Of a stretch of 25,446 nt of DNA, positions 14,870 through 22,995 are shown piece by piece. Source of the DNA: UBA11524 sp965646445 (GTDB lineage Bacteria > Bacillota > Clostridia > Christensenellales > Aristaeellaceae); contig CBFFZW010000055.1 of the NCBI GenBank assembly GCA_965646445.1, positions 1-25,446 on the forward strand, written 5' to 3'. The position numbers and the translations under genes were made by a program. Numbering within the stretch: the first letter of the stretch is position 1; each line of letters begins with the position of its first letter. The notes beneath the pieces were generated by a model, which was not told the origin of the DNA, searched no databases, and saw only the letters and a list, made by a program, of their open reading frames with translations.

Positions 14870-16726
14870 GTGAAGATTTACGATTGCGGTACGATTTCGC
14901 TGATTTACCACCAGGATCAGGGGCGCATGGGGATGATGCTGCTTCCTTCGGCGCTGACAGCCGCGGGCAGTCCGTCGCTGGACAAGCTGAAGACGGGATG
15001 GACGGGGACGGATTCGCTTTTGCAGCTTCACGTCCGCGGCGACCGCTGCCCCCGGGATTACCAGGCGGGGCACAGCATGCGCCATTCCGAAAGCTGTGAT
15101 CGGTTTCATTTTGTGGGGCAGCAGTCGGAACGCACAAGCGAAGGGTTACGGATAACGACCTGCTTTGCCACGGATGACGGACAGCGTGCGGTTCATTACG
15201 CGGTATGGCATGCTGACACCCCCTATATCACCTCGCAGGTTGAGTATCTGAATGGATCGGATGCGGAAAAAACGCTGGAATATCTGGCCTCCTTTTCGCT
15301 GGACACGCTTCCTGAGCCGACGGACGACGTGTACCTGCATCGGATTCGCACGGATTGGAGCGCGGAGGGCCATTTGCACAGCGAGTCGACGGTAGACCTG
15401 CATCTGGAGCCGTCCTGGCTGAACTACGGCGCCCGCAGCGAGCGCTACGGACAGGTGGGCTCCATGCCATGCCGGCGGTTCTATCCCTTTCTGGGGTTGG
15501 AGAACAAATCCCTCGGTGTAACCTGGGGAGCGGTCAACTGCTGCGCGTCGTCATGGCAGATGGAATTGTATACGCGCAATGAGGTGCTCTCCATGTCGGG
15601 CGGACTGGCTGATGCCGAATTCGGACAGTGGTGGAAAACCATCGCGCCGGGGGAATCCTTCCGTTCGCCGGTGGCGGTGCTGACGGTTGTTCAGGGCGAT
15701 GTGGAGGACGCCTGTGATCGGCTGGTCAGGTATCAGGAGCCTATCGTTGCGGAGTCTCTGAAGGCCTTCAAAAAGTTTTCGATCACCTTTAATGACTTCA
15801 CGATGAATACCCCGGAGGGATGCCCGACGGAGGAAAGCATACTCAAAGCGGTGGCGGCTTTGAAGGGCAAAGGGATTGCTTATTTTGTCATCGACGCCGG
15901 ATGGTATCGGACAGAGGTGGATGATTGGAGCACCAGCATCGGGGATTGGGAGGTCAGTCGGCGCGCCTTTCCCGGCGGGATGGCCAAGGTGACGCAGGCC
16001 ATCCGCGACGCGGGGATGATACCGGGCATCTGGTTTGAGTGGGAAGGAACGGGTGAGCTGTCTCGGATTTATCATGAAAAGGAAGACTGGCATCTTCACC
16101 GGGACGGCGAAAGGCTGCGCGTTCGGGAGCGTGCTTTTCTGGATCTGCGCAAGCCGGAGGTACAGGCCTATCTGGAGGAAAAGGTGATCGGCTTTCTGAA
16201 GCAGTATGGCTTTGGCTACATCAAGGTCGATTACAACGATTGTATCGGCGTGGGCTGCGACGGCGCGGAATCAAAGGGCGAAGGGCTTCGGCAGGCCGTG
16301 GCGGCAAGTCAGCGGTTCTTCCGCAAAATCCGCGAGGAGATTCCCGATATCGTGATTGAAAACTGCGCTTCCGGCGGCCAGCGCCTGGAACCGTCCACCA
16401 TGGCGCTGTGCTCTGTGAACGCGCCTTCGGACGGTTTTGCGCCTGTGATAGCGGCCAACCTGACGCGGATGATCCATCCGGCGCTGTGCCTCAGCGGTTC
16501 CGCGCTTCGGCCGGAATGGGATCAAAAGAGGCTGACGTACTACCTCTGCGGCAGCTTTTTCGGCCGCATGTGCCTGTCAGGCCCGGTTTACGACCTGGCC
16601 CCGTGGCAATGGCAGATGGTAGAGGATGCCATATCGTTTTACAAGAAGGCCGTGCGCGTGATTTTCAGCGGCCGCAGCTACCGCTATGGGACACCGGTGC
16701 GTAGCTATCGGCAGCTGGAGGGCTGA
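14870..16726 (+). CDS. Family GH36 alpha-galactosidase, truncated by an in-frame TGA
   Basis: Retaining alpha-galactosidase that removes terminal alpha-galactose from raffinose-type sugars. No signal peptide is seen, so it is cytosolic. An N-terminal beta-supersandwich (roughly residues 1-300) precedes the TIM barrel. The expected nucleophile is D454 in YIKVDYND, and the acid/base is D521 in NAPSDG, 67 residues later as in other GH36 enzymes; ENCASGGQRLEPS lies between. The frame stops at TGA 16724-16726, but the same frame continues open to 16972 with a plausible C-terminal domain, so the normal product would be about 700 residues. The GTG at 14870 is preferred over 14864 on SD spacing (AAGGA 14855-14859). 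Activity of the truncated form is doubtful. Confidence 0.85.
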   Translation: MKIYDCGTISLIYHQDQGRMGMMLLPSALTAAGSPSLDKLKTGWTGTDSLLQLHVRGDRCPRDYQAGHSMRHSESCDRFHFVGQQSERTSEGLRITTCFATDDGQRAVHYAVWHADTPYITSQVEYLNGSDAEKTLEYLASFSLDTLPEPTDDVYLHRIRTDWSAEGHLHSESTVDLHLEPSWLNYGARSERYGQVGSMPCRRFYPFLGLENKSLGVTWGAVNCCASSWQMELYTRNEVLSMSGGLADAEFGQWWKTIAPGESFRSPVAVLTVVQGDVEDACDRLVRYQEPIVAESLKAFKKFSITFNDFTMNTPEGCPTEESILKAVAALKGKGIAYFVIDAGWYRTEVDDWSTSIGDWEVSRRAFPGGMAKVTQAIRDAGMIPGIWFEWEGTGELSRIYHEKEDWHLHRDGERLRVRERAFLDLRKPEVQAYLEEKVIGFLKQYGFGYIKVDYNDCIGVGCDGAESKGEGLRQAVAASQRFFRKIREEIPDIVIENCASGGQRLEPSTMALCSVNAPSDGFAPVIAANLTRMIHPALCLSGSALRPEWDQKRLTYYLCGSFFGRMCLSGPVYDLAPWQWQMVEDAISFYKKAVRVIFSGRSYRYGTPVRSYRQLEG

Positions 16727-16972
16727 CAGGCGGTGGTTCGCGTGGGCGAGGATACTCCGCGAACGCTTGTGATTGCGCATGCCTTTGCCTGCCCTCAGGC
16801 GGCCGACCAGCTCATTGAAATTCCTTCCCCGCATGTGGAAGGAAAGTACATCGTCAAAACCTTTGGCGCTGCCCGTTGGGAAACAAGCGCCGAGGGCCTG
16901 CGCGTGCGGCTTCCGGCGTTTTCCGCCGCCGCGGCGCTGCTGGATACAATGTCGATAAGCCGCCATGGGTGA
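16727..16972 (+). pseudogene. C-terminal beta domain of the GH36 protein, cut off by the TGA
   Basis: In the same frame as the upstream gene, the 81 codons after the TGA encode QAVVRVGEDTPRTLVIAHAF and then alternating hydrophobic beta-type sequence ending in AAALLDTMSISRHG. This fits the Greek-key C-terminal domain of GH36 enzymes. No SD or good start codon precedes it. A single TGG (Trp) to TGA change would explain the break. Confidence 0.75.
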
Positions 16973-17131
16973 ACATGTCAGGAACGAAGGGAGGGGATCA
17001 GGACATTTTCCGTGTGGCGTCCATGGCGCTTTGAAGCTGTCGGCGGAGGGAAGAAAGGCCGGCAGGAAATGAAAAATGTGCGGCTTCGTGCGGCACAAAA
17101 ACGACTGCAAACAGAAAAGGAGTGCAAAGAC

Positions 17132-17797
17132 ATGAAGAAATACAGGCAGTTGGGTATGGTTATTCTTGGCATGCTGTTGGCGCTGTGCGTGAGCGCTGCG
17201 GCCTGCGCGGCCGAAGCGGGCGAGGGCAGCCTGCTTTCCGCCGTATCGTTTGATAGCGAGGAGGCGCTCGACAGCATCGTGGTTTCCGACGGAAACGAGT
17301 ACAAGCTGGATAACGGCGCGCTGGCGATCACCACAGACCTGCGCGAGGCGTGGGCGGGCATCTTCTCCCTGAACGCGGAAAAATTCGCGTTCCAGCCGGA
17401 AAAGGATTACACCCTGATGCTCAGGTACAAAATCAACGCGGATACCCCGACCGTTCAGTGGACGGCCAGGACGGGTGAGGATAACGGCATTGATTTTTCC
17501 ACGCGCTGGAATACGGCCCTTCCGCTGGAAGTGAGATGGTGCCAGCAGAAGGACTTTGAAACGGGCGATGACGGATGGAACATGGGCGGCGACTTCCAGT
17601 GGGTGGAGGATGGCGAGTGGATCATCACCGCGTGCCATTTCTACATGGGCAAAAATGACCCGAGCACCTGGAACATCAAGCTGGAAACCACCGACGCTTA
17701 TGCCGGAAGTCCGCTGGAATTCTATCTGGACGCACTGGCAATCTATGAGGGCCATGCGCCGCTCAACACCCCCGAGGATATGGCTGCCGCTGAATAA
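17132..17797 (+). CDS. Secreted protein of unknown function, possibly carbohydrate-binding
   Basis: A 221-residue protein starting with a clear signal peptide: MKKYRQ, hydrophobic core VILGMLLALCVSAAA, and probable cleavage near CAAEA. The mature part is acidic and rich in Trp and aromatic residues (YTLMLRYKINADTPTVQW, WCQQKDFETGDDGWNMGGDF, WIITACHFYMGKNDPSTW), with the alternating pattern of a beta-sandwich like CBM4/9-type modules. I cannot assign a family. SD AAGGAG (17117-17122) with 9-nt spacing sets the start. It sits between the GH36 and large hydrolase genes, so a role in capturing the substrate at the cell surface is plausible but not shown. Confidence 0.7.
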   Translation: MKKYRQLGMVILGMLLALCVSAAACAAEAGEGSLLSAVSFDSEEALDSIVVSDGNEYKLDNGALAITTDLREAWAGIFSLNAEKFAFQPEKDYTLMLRYKINADTPTVQWTARTGEDNGIDFSTRWNTALPLEVRWCQQKDFETGDDGWNMGGDFQWVEDGEWIITACHFYMGKNDPSTWNIKLETTDAYAGSPLEFYLDALAIYEGHAPLNTPEDMAAAE

Positions 17798-17813
17798 GCG
17801 GGGATATTATCAA

Positions 17814-17850
17814 GGGGCCAGCTGCGCCGTACCCCTGCGCGGCTGGCCCC
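17814..17850 (+). terminator. Intercistronic hairpin, possible attenuator
   Basis: GGGGCCAGC (17814-17822) pairs with GCTGGCCCC (17842-17850), with inner TGCGC/GCGC pairing; only a short AATTT follows. The lack of a T-run suggests mRNA stabilisation or partial termination. Confidence 0.45.
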
Positions 17851-17884
17851 AATTTCAAGCATTGAACAAGGAGGATGAGGCGAT

Positions 17885-18655
17885 ATGCGGCGCGTTTTCG
17901 GTGCCATGCTGCTGGGCATCGTTCTCATCACGGGAGGAAGCGTCATGAAGGCGGAGTGGAACGCTGCGGCGGTGCCTGAACAGATCAAGGTGATCGAAAG
18001 CGAAGCCCTGTCCTTTGCGTGGGATGGCGGAACAGGGCTTGGAAAAATCTACGATAAGCGGACGGGACAGACCTGGTCCCAATACTGGATGCTGCCGCCT
18101 GTGAACGCGGAAATCCCACAGGTGCCCCTGACGGATACCAGCTATTGGACCGCAACACAGCGGTCGGCGACGGGAGAGGACGTCAGCCCCGAGCGGGTGG
18201 ATGGTTCGGTCGCTTTCGTCCTGGATGATCGCTTTGCCACGGGCTCCATTCAGACCGTTTTTTCCGGGACGAAAATCAGCAAGGGCAGCTACCGCATGGA
18301 GGTGGTTTACCACGCTGACCAGGCGGTTTGCTTTGATATGACGCTGCGGGCGGACTTTCACGCGGGCAATTATGATTACAAGCGCAACGCGAAAGCGCAC
18401 CTGGGCAGCGTGGAACGAACGGAGCGCCACGCGGAAAACGGGCAGGTGAACGAACGGTCTGTCTGGATATTCCTGAAGCATGCTTCAAGGAGCATACGAC
18501 GTTTGCGCGTCTGGGCCTTACCGTCAACAGGCTCGGCCATGCCGCCGGTACCGTCCGCATTGACAGCATCACCCTGCGGGGCATGGGCGCCGGCGCCGCG
18601 CCGATCGTTGTTTCCGGCGTCAGCAGTGATGGGCATACGATTGACTTCCAGGTGA
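17885..18655 (+). pseudogene. Large glycoside-hydrolase-like protein, N-terminal part (frameshifted)
   Basis: The first part of a protein interrupted by a frameshift. An N-terminal hydrophobic stretch (FGAMLLGIVLITGG) could be a signal or anchor; SD AAGGAGG (17868-17874) supports ATG 17885, but GGGAGG (17932-17937) also supports an in-frame ATG at 17945 that would omit it. The following beta-rich part contains SFAWDGGTGLGKIYDKRTGQ, resembling N-terminal domains that precede TIM-barrel hydrolases. Coherent sequence is lost near 18,455, after which the frame gives Arg/Ala/Pro-rich nonsense to 18655. The true continuation lies in the -1 frame and runs to 20364. Confidence 0.7.
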
Positions 18656-20364
18656 ATTCCGACTTCCGCCATGCGGAGGGACTGCCGCCGTTCCATGCGT
18701 CCATTGCCTTTGACGGGGCGGATACGCTGGTTTATACCATTCGTTCAGCCTCCGAGGAGGACGAATTTGCCGGTCGGCTGCTGTATCCGCCGACGTTCCA
18801 CAATGGCAGCGAAGAGCTGAAATGGGTGCTTCCTTACAGCAGCGGCGCTTATCTTGGCTCCTTTGACCTGGACAGCGATGTGAACAAAAAGCTGTTCCTT
18901 GGCCGGTTCTACAATTTTGAGGGCCTGTCCATGGCCTTTTTCGGCGCTGATGACGGCGAGCGCGGCGGCTATCTGGCCGTCATCGACACGCCGGTTTTGG
19001 CCAATATGGTTTATCCCGTTTCTGATGTCGACGGTCAGGCTGCCTACATGCCGCAAATCGCCTTTGACGGCGACAAATATCAATGGGGCCAGGATCGGCA
19101 GGTTCGCTTCCGCTTCTGTGAGGATGGAAACTATGTCAGTCTCGCCAAAGCATACAGGGAGATTGCGAAAGAAAAGGGGTTCCACGTTACCCTGGAGGAA
19201 AAAGCCAAGGCCAATCCTGTGATTGCCGCAACGGCAGGCAGTCATCGTATGGATCTTGGGATTCCCAAGGACGAGGTGCTGACCTTTTTTGAAAAAATGC
19301 GCCGCGCGGGCATCACGAACATCATGACCAAACTGGATCTGCTCCGCGACCCGCAGAACAATTATCAATTCAGCCACAGACAAACGCTGATTGACGAGGG
19401 CATCTATCAGGCCGTCACGGAGCAATATCCCGAGTTCCCGCTGTATGCCTATGAATTTCCCCGATACCATGAGGTGGGGGCGGAAGAAGGAAAGGTCAGC
19501 GCGATTGTCCGGCCGGTGGGCTATGCGGCGCTGGCGGATCAGTACATCAGCACGGATGGCAACGGCCGCGCCCGTACATGGTTTGCGCTCAACAAGCAGA
19601 TCAAGCTGACCTGTCCCAGGTTCTGGCCGGTGTTCACGGATTTCAACGAACGGCTGTTTCCGCCCAGCGCGCACCCGGTCGGCTCCATGTTCTACGACAC
19701 CTTCTGCACCTTCTGGTTTGACGAGGGCCAGTGCTCACACCCGGATCATCCCTGCTCCACGCTGGAAACCTATGAAATTGTCAGAGCTCTGGCCGAACGG
19801 CTCTCGAAGCGCTATGACTTCCACACGGAGGGCGCGGCCGAATACCTGGTTCCCTACACCAACAGCTTTGAGGGCGCCATTGACTTTCTGGGCTTGCAGG
19901 GCTATGGCTGTCTGGAAATGGAGGATGGAAGGGAGCGAAGCGGACGCTTTGCCTGCGAGGCGGAGAAGATTCCTCTGTGGCAGCTGGTTTATCATGAGTG
20001 CGCGCCGGTCTACTGGCACTGGGAATACGGCAATCTGGCGTTGCCGGTGGATGTGACGAAGTATTTGGATTTGTTCGTCATGCTTTACGGTGAGAAAGGG
20101 ATGTTCATCCTTGAATCCTCCGGGCAGACCATCCATTCAGCTTATTTTCAGGTCATGCTCAAACGCATGCGCACCTTGAACCAGGTCACGCAGGAGGTGC
20201 CCTATCAGGAAATGGTGAGTCATGAATTCCTGACGGAGGACGGCAAGGTTCAGCGGACGCGGTTCTCCGGCGGGCTGATGGTCACGGTCAATTTCTCCAG
20301 GGAAAACAGTTATACGATTGACGGGGAAGTGCTTGCTCCGCTGGATTACCGTGTTCAGAAATAG
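18583..20364 (+). pseudogene. Large glycoside-hydrolase-like protein, main part (after the frameshift)
   Basis: The first ATG in this frame is at 18583, but coherent coding is readable from about 18,463 (LDIPEACFKEHTTFARLG), so the ATG is not a natural start. The region has a beta-domain (LVYTIRSASEEDEF, LPYSSGAYLGSFDL, SMAFFGADDGERGGYLAVID) and then a probable TIM barrel with acidic candidates in FYDTFCTFWFDEGQCSHPDH and FHTEGAAEYLVPY, plus an aromatic EYGNLALPVDV end. It loosely recalls the DUF5696/GH101/GH129-like uncharacterised hydrolases; I cannot assign a family or substrate. With the upstream part, the intact protein would be about 825 residues. It ends just before a terminator region. 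Confidence 0.65.
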
Positions 20365-20382
20365 GCGACATCGTTTCAGACT

Positions 20383-20419
20383 GTCCCCCAAAGTGCCGTC
20401 AGTCACGTTGGAGGGGGAC
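20383..20419. other. Inverted repeat after the hydrolase gene
   Basis: GTCCCCC (20383-20389) pairs with GGGGGAC (20413-20419) around a 23-base loop that has weak internal pairing (GTG/CAC). No T-run adjoins it. The 20,365-20,582 interval holds only this and the terminator. Confidence 0.35.
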
Positions 20420-20526
20420 TTCGCCCTGTTTCATTGCAATCACTTATTGGTCGAAGATCATAATCTGATCGGTTTCACAATGGGCGGCACCGCATAAGCT
20501 GACGTCGCCCCGGAAAAACAGCAAAA

Positions 20527-20556
20527 GCGCGGGGAATGCTTTCCTCGCGCCTTTTT
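20527..20556. terminator. Bidirectional terminator closing the sugar locus
   Basis: A 10-bp stem, GCGCGGGGAA (20527-20536) with TTCCTCGCGC (20541-20550) including one G-T pair and a 4-base loop, is followed by CTTTTT. Four A bases upstream give TTTT on the minus strand, so it can also end the convergent minus-strand operon. Confidence 0.85.
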
Positions 20557-20582
20557 GATGTAAAGCGGGCCGCTTGCTGCTT

Positions 20583-20783
20583 TTACGGTTTCGCGTCATC
20601 GTTTTCTTTCGCGGCGGCCTCTTTTTCCAGGATTTCATCCAGATCGTCTTTGATTTCTTTGCCGGAAATCTCCTCATAGGCTTCTTTGACGCCGTTCTTG
20701 ATCGCCCATTTGATGACGAAATACAGCGCGAACAAAACCACGATGGCTGTTCCACCGCTGATGCCCAATTCTTCCCACATCAT
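20583..20783 (-). CDS. Small single-span membrane protein of unknown function
   Basis: A 66-residue protein with one TM helix near the N-terminus (GGTAIVVLFALYFVIKWAI, about residues 10-28), followed by a charged, probably helical or coiled-coil cytoplasmic tail rich in Glu, Lys and Asp (VKEAYEEISGKEIKDDLDEI). GGAGGA (20793-20788 on the minus strand) is 4 nt from the first ATG and 7 nt from the second, so the protein may begin one residue later. It follows sua5 by 54 bp and may be the last gene of that operon. I do not recognise a function. Confidence 0.7.
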   Translation of the reverse strand: MMWEELGISGGTAIVVLFALYFVIKWAIKNGVKEAYEEISGKEIKDDLDEILEKEAAAKENDDAKP

Positions 20784-20837
20784 TCATTCCTCCAAATTCA
20801 ATCAATTACATTGCGAAGCAGCCATTGAATCCGCGTC

Positions 20838-21893
20838 TCAGCGTTCCGATAGCACCGCTTCCGCCTCGATGCTGCGGAAGGCCGCGGCGCGCCCCAGCCG
20901 GTTCATGACGGCCAAGCCCATGCCCTCCGGCGGCACCACCTCGCTGAAGATCACGTCCATGCCCTCATGATCCAGGGCGCGGAGGGTATCGAACAGGCGG
21001 CGGGCCACCTCCTCAGGACGGGCCATGCTGCCGATGTCGTGGGGGCGGCAGTCCCGCAGCGCTTGGGTGTGCTCGGTGAAGCACATCACGCAGGCGCGAT
21101 GGCCCTGACGACGGGCGTCGGCATAGAGCGCCGACAGCGCCCGCACCACGGCCTGCTCCTCGCCCTCCACCAGGGTAACCTGGCCGTCAGGAGCGTAGTG
21201 GCGGTAGCGCATGCCGGGGGAGAGGGCCGTTTCGCCCTCACGCAGGGGGCGAAGGACGCTCCCCGCCACATCCACCGGCCCCGCGACCTTTTCCAGCATG
21301 GCGCGGGTGACGCCGCCGGGCCGCAGGATGCAGGGCTTGTCATGGCTGATGTCCAGCACGGTGGATTCTACGCCGACATCGCAGGGGCCGCCGTCCAGGA
21401 TGAGCGGGATGCGACCGTTCATGTCCTCCAGGACGTGGGCGGCGGTGGTGGGGCTTGGCTTGCCGGAACGGTTGGCGCTGGGCGCCGCGATGGGTAAGCC
21501 GCACTGACGCAGCAGGGCCGCCGCCACGGGATGGCTGGGCATCCTCACCGCTACGGTGGGCAGGGAAGCCGCCACGGCGTCCGGCACGGCGGGCTTGCGG
21601 GGCATGATAAGGGTCAGGGGGCCGGGCCAGAAGGCGTCCATCAGCGGGACGGCGACGATCGGAACCTCGCACAGGCCGTCCAGCTGCGCCCGGTCGTGGA
21701 TATGGACGATGAGCGGATTGTCCGCGGGCCGTCCCTTGGCGGCAAAAATGGACAGCACGGCCGCGCTGTCCAGGGCGTTGGCGCCAAGACCGTAGACGGT
21801 CTCGGTAGGGAAAGCGACCAGCCGCCCCGCCGTTAGCAGGGACGATGCCTGCGCCAAAGCGGCGGGGGATGCGGGCAGAACCTGCGTAACCAT
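20838..21893 (-). CDS. tsaC: Threonylcarbamoyl-AMP synthase (Sua5/YwlC type)
   Basis: Makes threonylcarbamoyl-AMP from threonine, bicarbonate and ATP, the first step of the t6A37 modification of ANN-decoding tRNAs. The 351-residue product is the two-domain Sua5 form. The YrdC domain shows FPTETVYGLGANA (28-40), KGRPADNPLIVHI (53-65), WPGPLT and APSANRSGKPSPT; the SPGMRYRHYAP linker leads to the smaller Sua5 domain, which ends in GLAVMNRLGRAA. GAAGGAA just upstream serves as SD. Upstream prfA stops 27 bp before it, so it belongs to the same operon. The gene is often also named sua5 or ywlC. Confidence 0.95.
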   Translation of the reverse strand: MVTQVLPASPAALAQASSLLTAGRLVAFPTETVYGLGANALDSAAVLSIFAAKGRPADNPLIVHIHDRAQLDGLCEVPIVAVPLMDAFWPGPLTLIMPRKPAVPDAVAASLPTVAVRMPSHPVAAALLRQCGLPIAAPSANRSGKPSPTTAAHVLEDMNGRIPLILDGGPCDVGVESTVLDISHDKPCILRPGGVTRAMLEKVAGPVDVAGSVLRPLREGETALSPGMRYRHYAPDGQVTLVEGEEQAVVRALSALYADARRQGHRACVMCFTEHTQALRDCRPHDIGSMARPEEVARRLFDTLRALDHEGMDVIFSEVVPPEGMGLAVMNRLGRAAAFRSIEAEAVLSER

Positions 21894-21920
21894 GGTATTC
21901 CTTCTTTCGTGGGATGAAGG

Positions 21921-22985
21921 TCAGGCGTCGGGGGATTCCCTGAGCAGCGCCGCCTGTTCCTCCCGGCGCAAAGCGTCGATGATCTCGTCCAGGTCGCCGT
22001 CCACAATATCGTCGATGCGGTACAGCGTCAGTCCGATGCGGTGGTCGGTCACCCGGCCCTCCCGGAAGTTGTAGGTACGGATGCGCTCGCTGCGGTCGCC
22101 GGTGCCTACCTGATCCCGGCGATGGGCGGCATAGGCGGCGTCCTTCTCGCTGCGCGTCTTGGCCAGCAGCCGGGCGCGAAGCACCTGCATGGCTTTGTCG
22201 CGGTTCTTCAGCTGACTTTTCTGATCCTGGCAGGTGACGACGATGCCCGAGGGCAGGTGGGTGATGCGCACGGCACTGTCGGTGGTATTGACACATTGCC
22301 CCCCGTGGCCCGTGGAGCGGTAAACGTCCACGGTGATGTCCTTGGGGTCGATGCGTATTTCGATGTCCTCGGCTTCGGGCAGCACCGCCACGGTGCAGGT
22401 GGAGGTCTGGATTTTGCCGTTGGATTCCGTGACGGGCACGCGCTGCACCCGGTGGACGCCGCTTTCGTACTTCATCCGGGCGAAGGCGCCCCGGCCGCTG
22501 AGGGTCACAACGGCCTCCTTGACGCCGCCCAGCTCGGTATCGCTCAGGGACACGGGCTCCACCCGGAAGCCGTGGCGCTCGGCAAAGCGGGTGTACATCC
22601 GCAGGAGCACCGCGCCAAACAGGCTGGCCTCCTCGCCGCCCGCGCCGCTGCGGATTTCCAGCACCACGTTGCCGTCGTCATGAGGGTCGTGGGGAAGGAG
22701 CAGCAGCCGAAGCTCGTGCTCCATGGCGGCCTTGCGGTCGTTGAGCTCATGCCATTCCGCCTGGGCGATGTCCCGCAGGTCCGGGTCGGCCTGCATTTCC
22801 TCGGCCTCCCGCAGATGCCGCAGCAGCGCCTGATACGCCGCCCAGGCCTCCGCCTGCGGCTCCAGGGCCGCCCGCTCCTTCAGGCAGGCCTGATAACGCG
22901 CCGCGTCCGCGATGACCTCCGGCTGGCTGATGGCCTGGGAAAGCTCCTCGTAGCGGTTCTGAATCCATAGGAATTTATCGAACAT
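21921..22985 (-). CDS. prfA: Peptide chain release factor 1
   Basis: Recognises UAA and UAG in the ribosomal A site and triggers release of the finished peptide. The 354-residue product has the usual length. It carries the RF1-type tripeptide anticodon PVT (184-186) within VQRVPVTES, which separates it from RF2 (SPF). The catalytic GGQ motif is in STGHGGQCVNTTDSAVR, with Q230 the residue methylated by PrmC. Position 231 is Cys where many RF1 proteins have His. The SGAGGEEASLF segment (113-123) is typical of domain 2. It lies 10 bp downstream of prmC, its modifying enzyme, which supports coordinate expression. Confidence 0.97.
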   Translation of the reverse strand: MFDKFLWIQNRYEELSQAISQPEVIADAARYQACLKERAALEPQAEAWAAYQALLRHLREAEEMQADPDLRDIAQAEWHELNDRKAAMEHELRLLLLPHDPHDDGNVVLEIRSGAGGEEASLFGAVLLRMYTRFAERHGFRVEPVSLSDTELGGVKEAVVTLSGRGAFARMKYESGVHRVQRVPVTESNGKIQTSTCTVAVLPEAEDIEIRIDPKDITVDVYRSTGHGGQCVNTTDSAVRITHLPSGIVVTCQDQKSQLKNRDKAMQVLRARLLAKTRSEKDAAYAAHRRDQVGTGDRSERIRTYNFREGRVTDHRIGLTLYRIDDIVDGDLDEIIDALRREEQAALLRESPDA

Positions 22986-22995
22986 GGTGCCTCCG

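Noticed and set aside
16724..16726. Selenocysteine or reassigned TGA in GH36
   Set aside because: No SECIS-like hairpin is obvious right after the TGA, GH36 has no known Sec position here, and other genes in the window end with TGA.
18420..18470. Programmed -1 ribosomal frameshift in the hydrolase gene
   Set aside because: No convincing slippery heptamer with downstream stem or SD-like stimulator; neighbouring lesions make mutation more likely.
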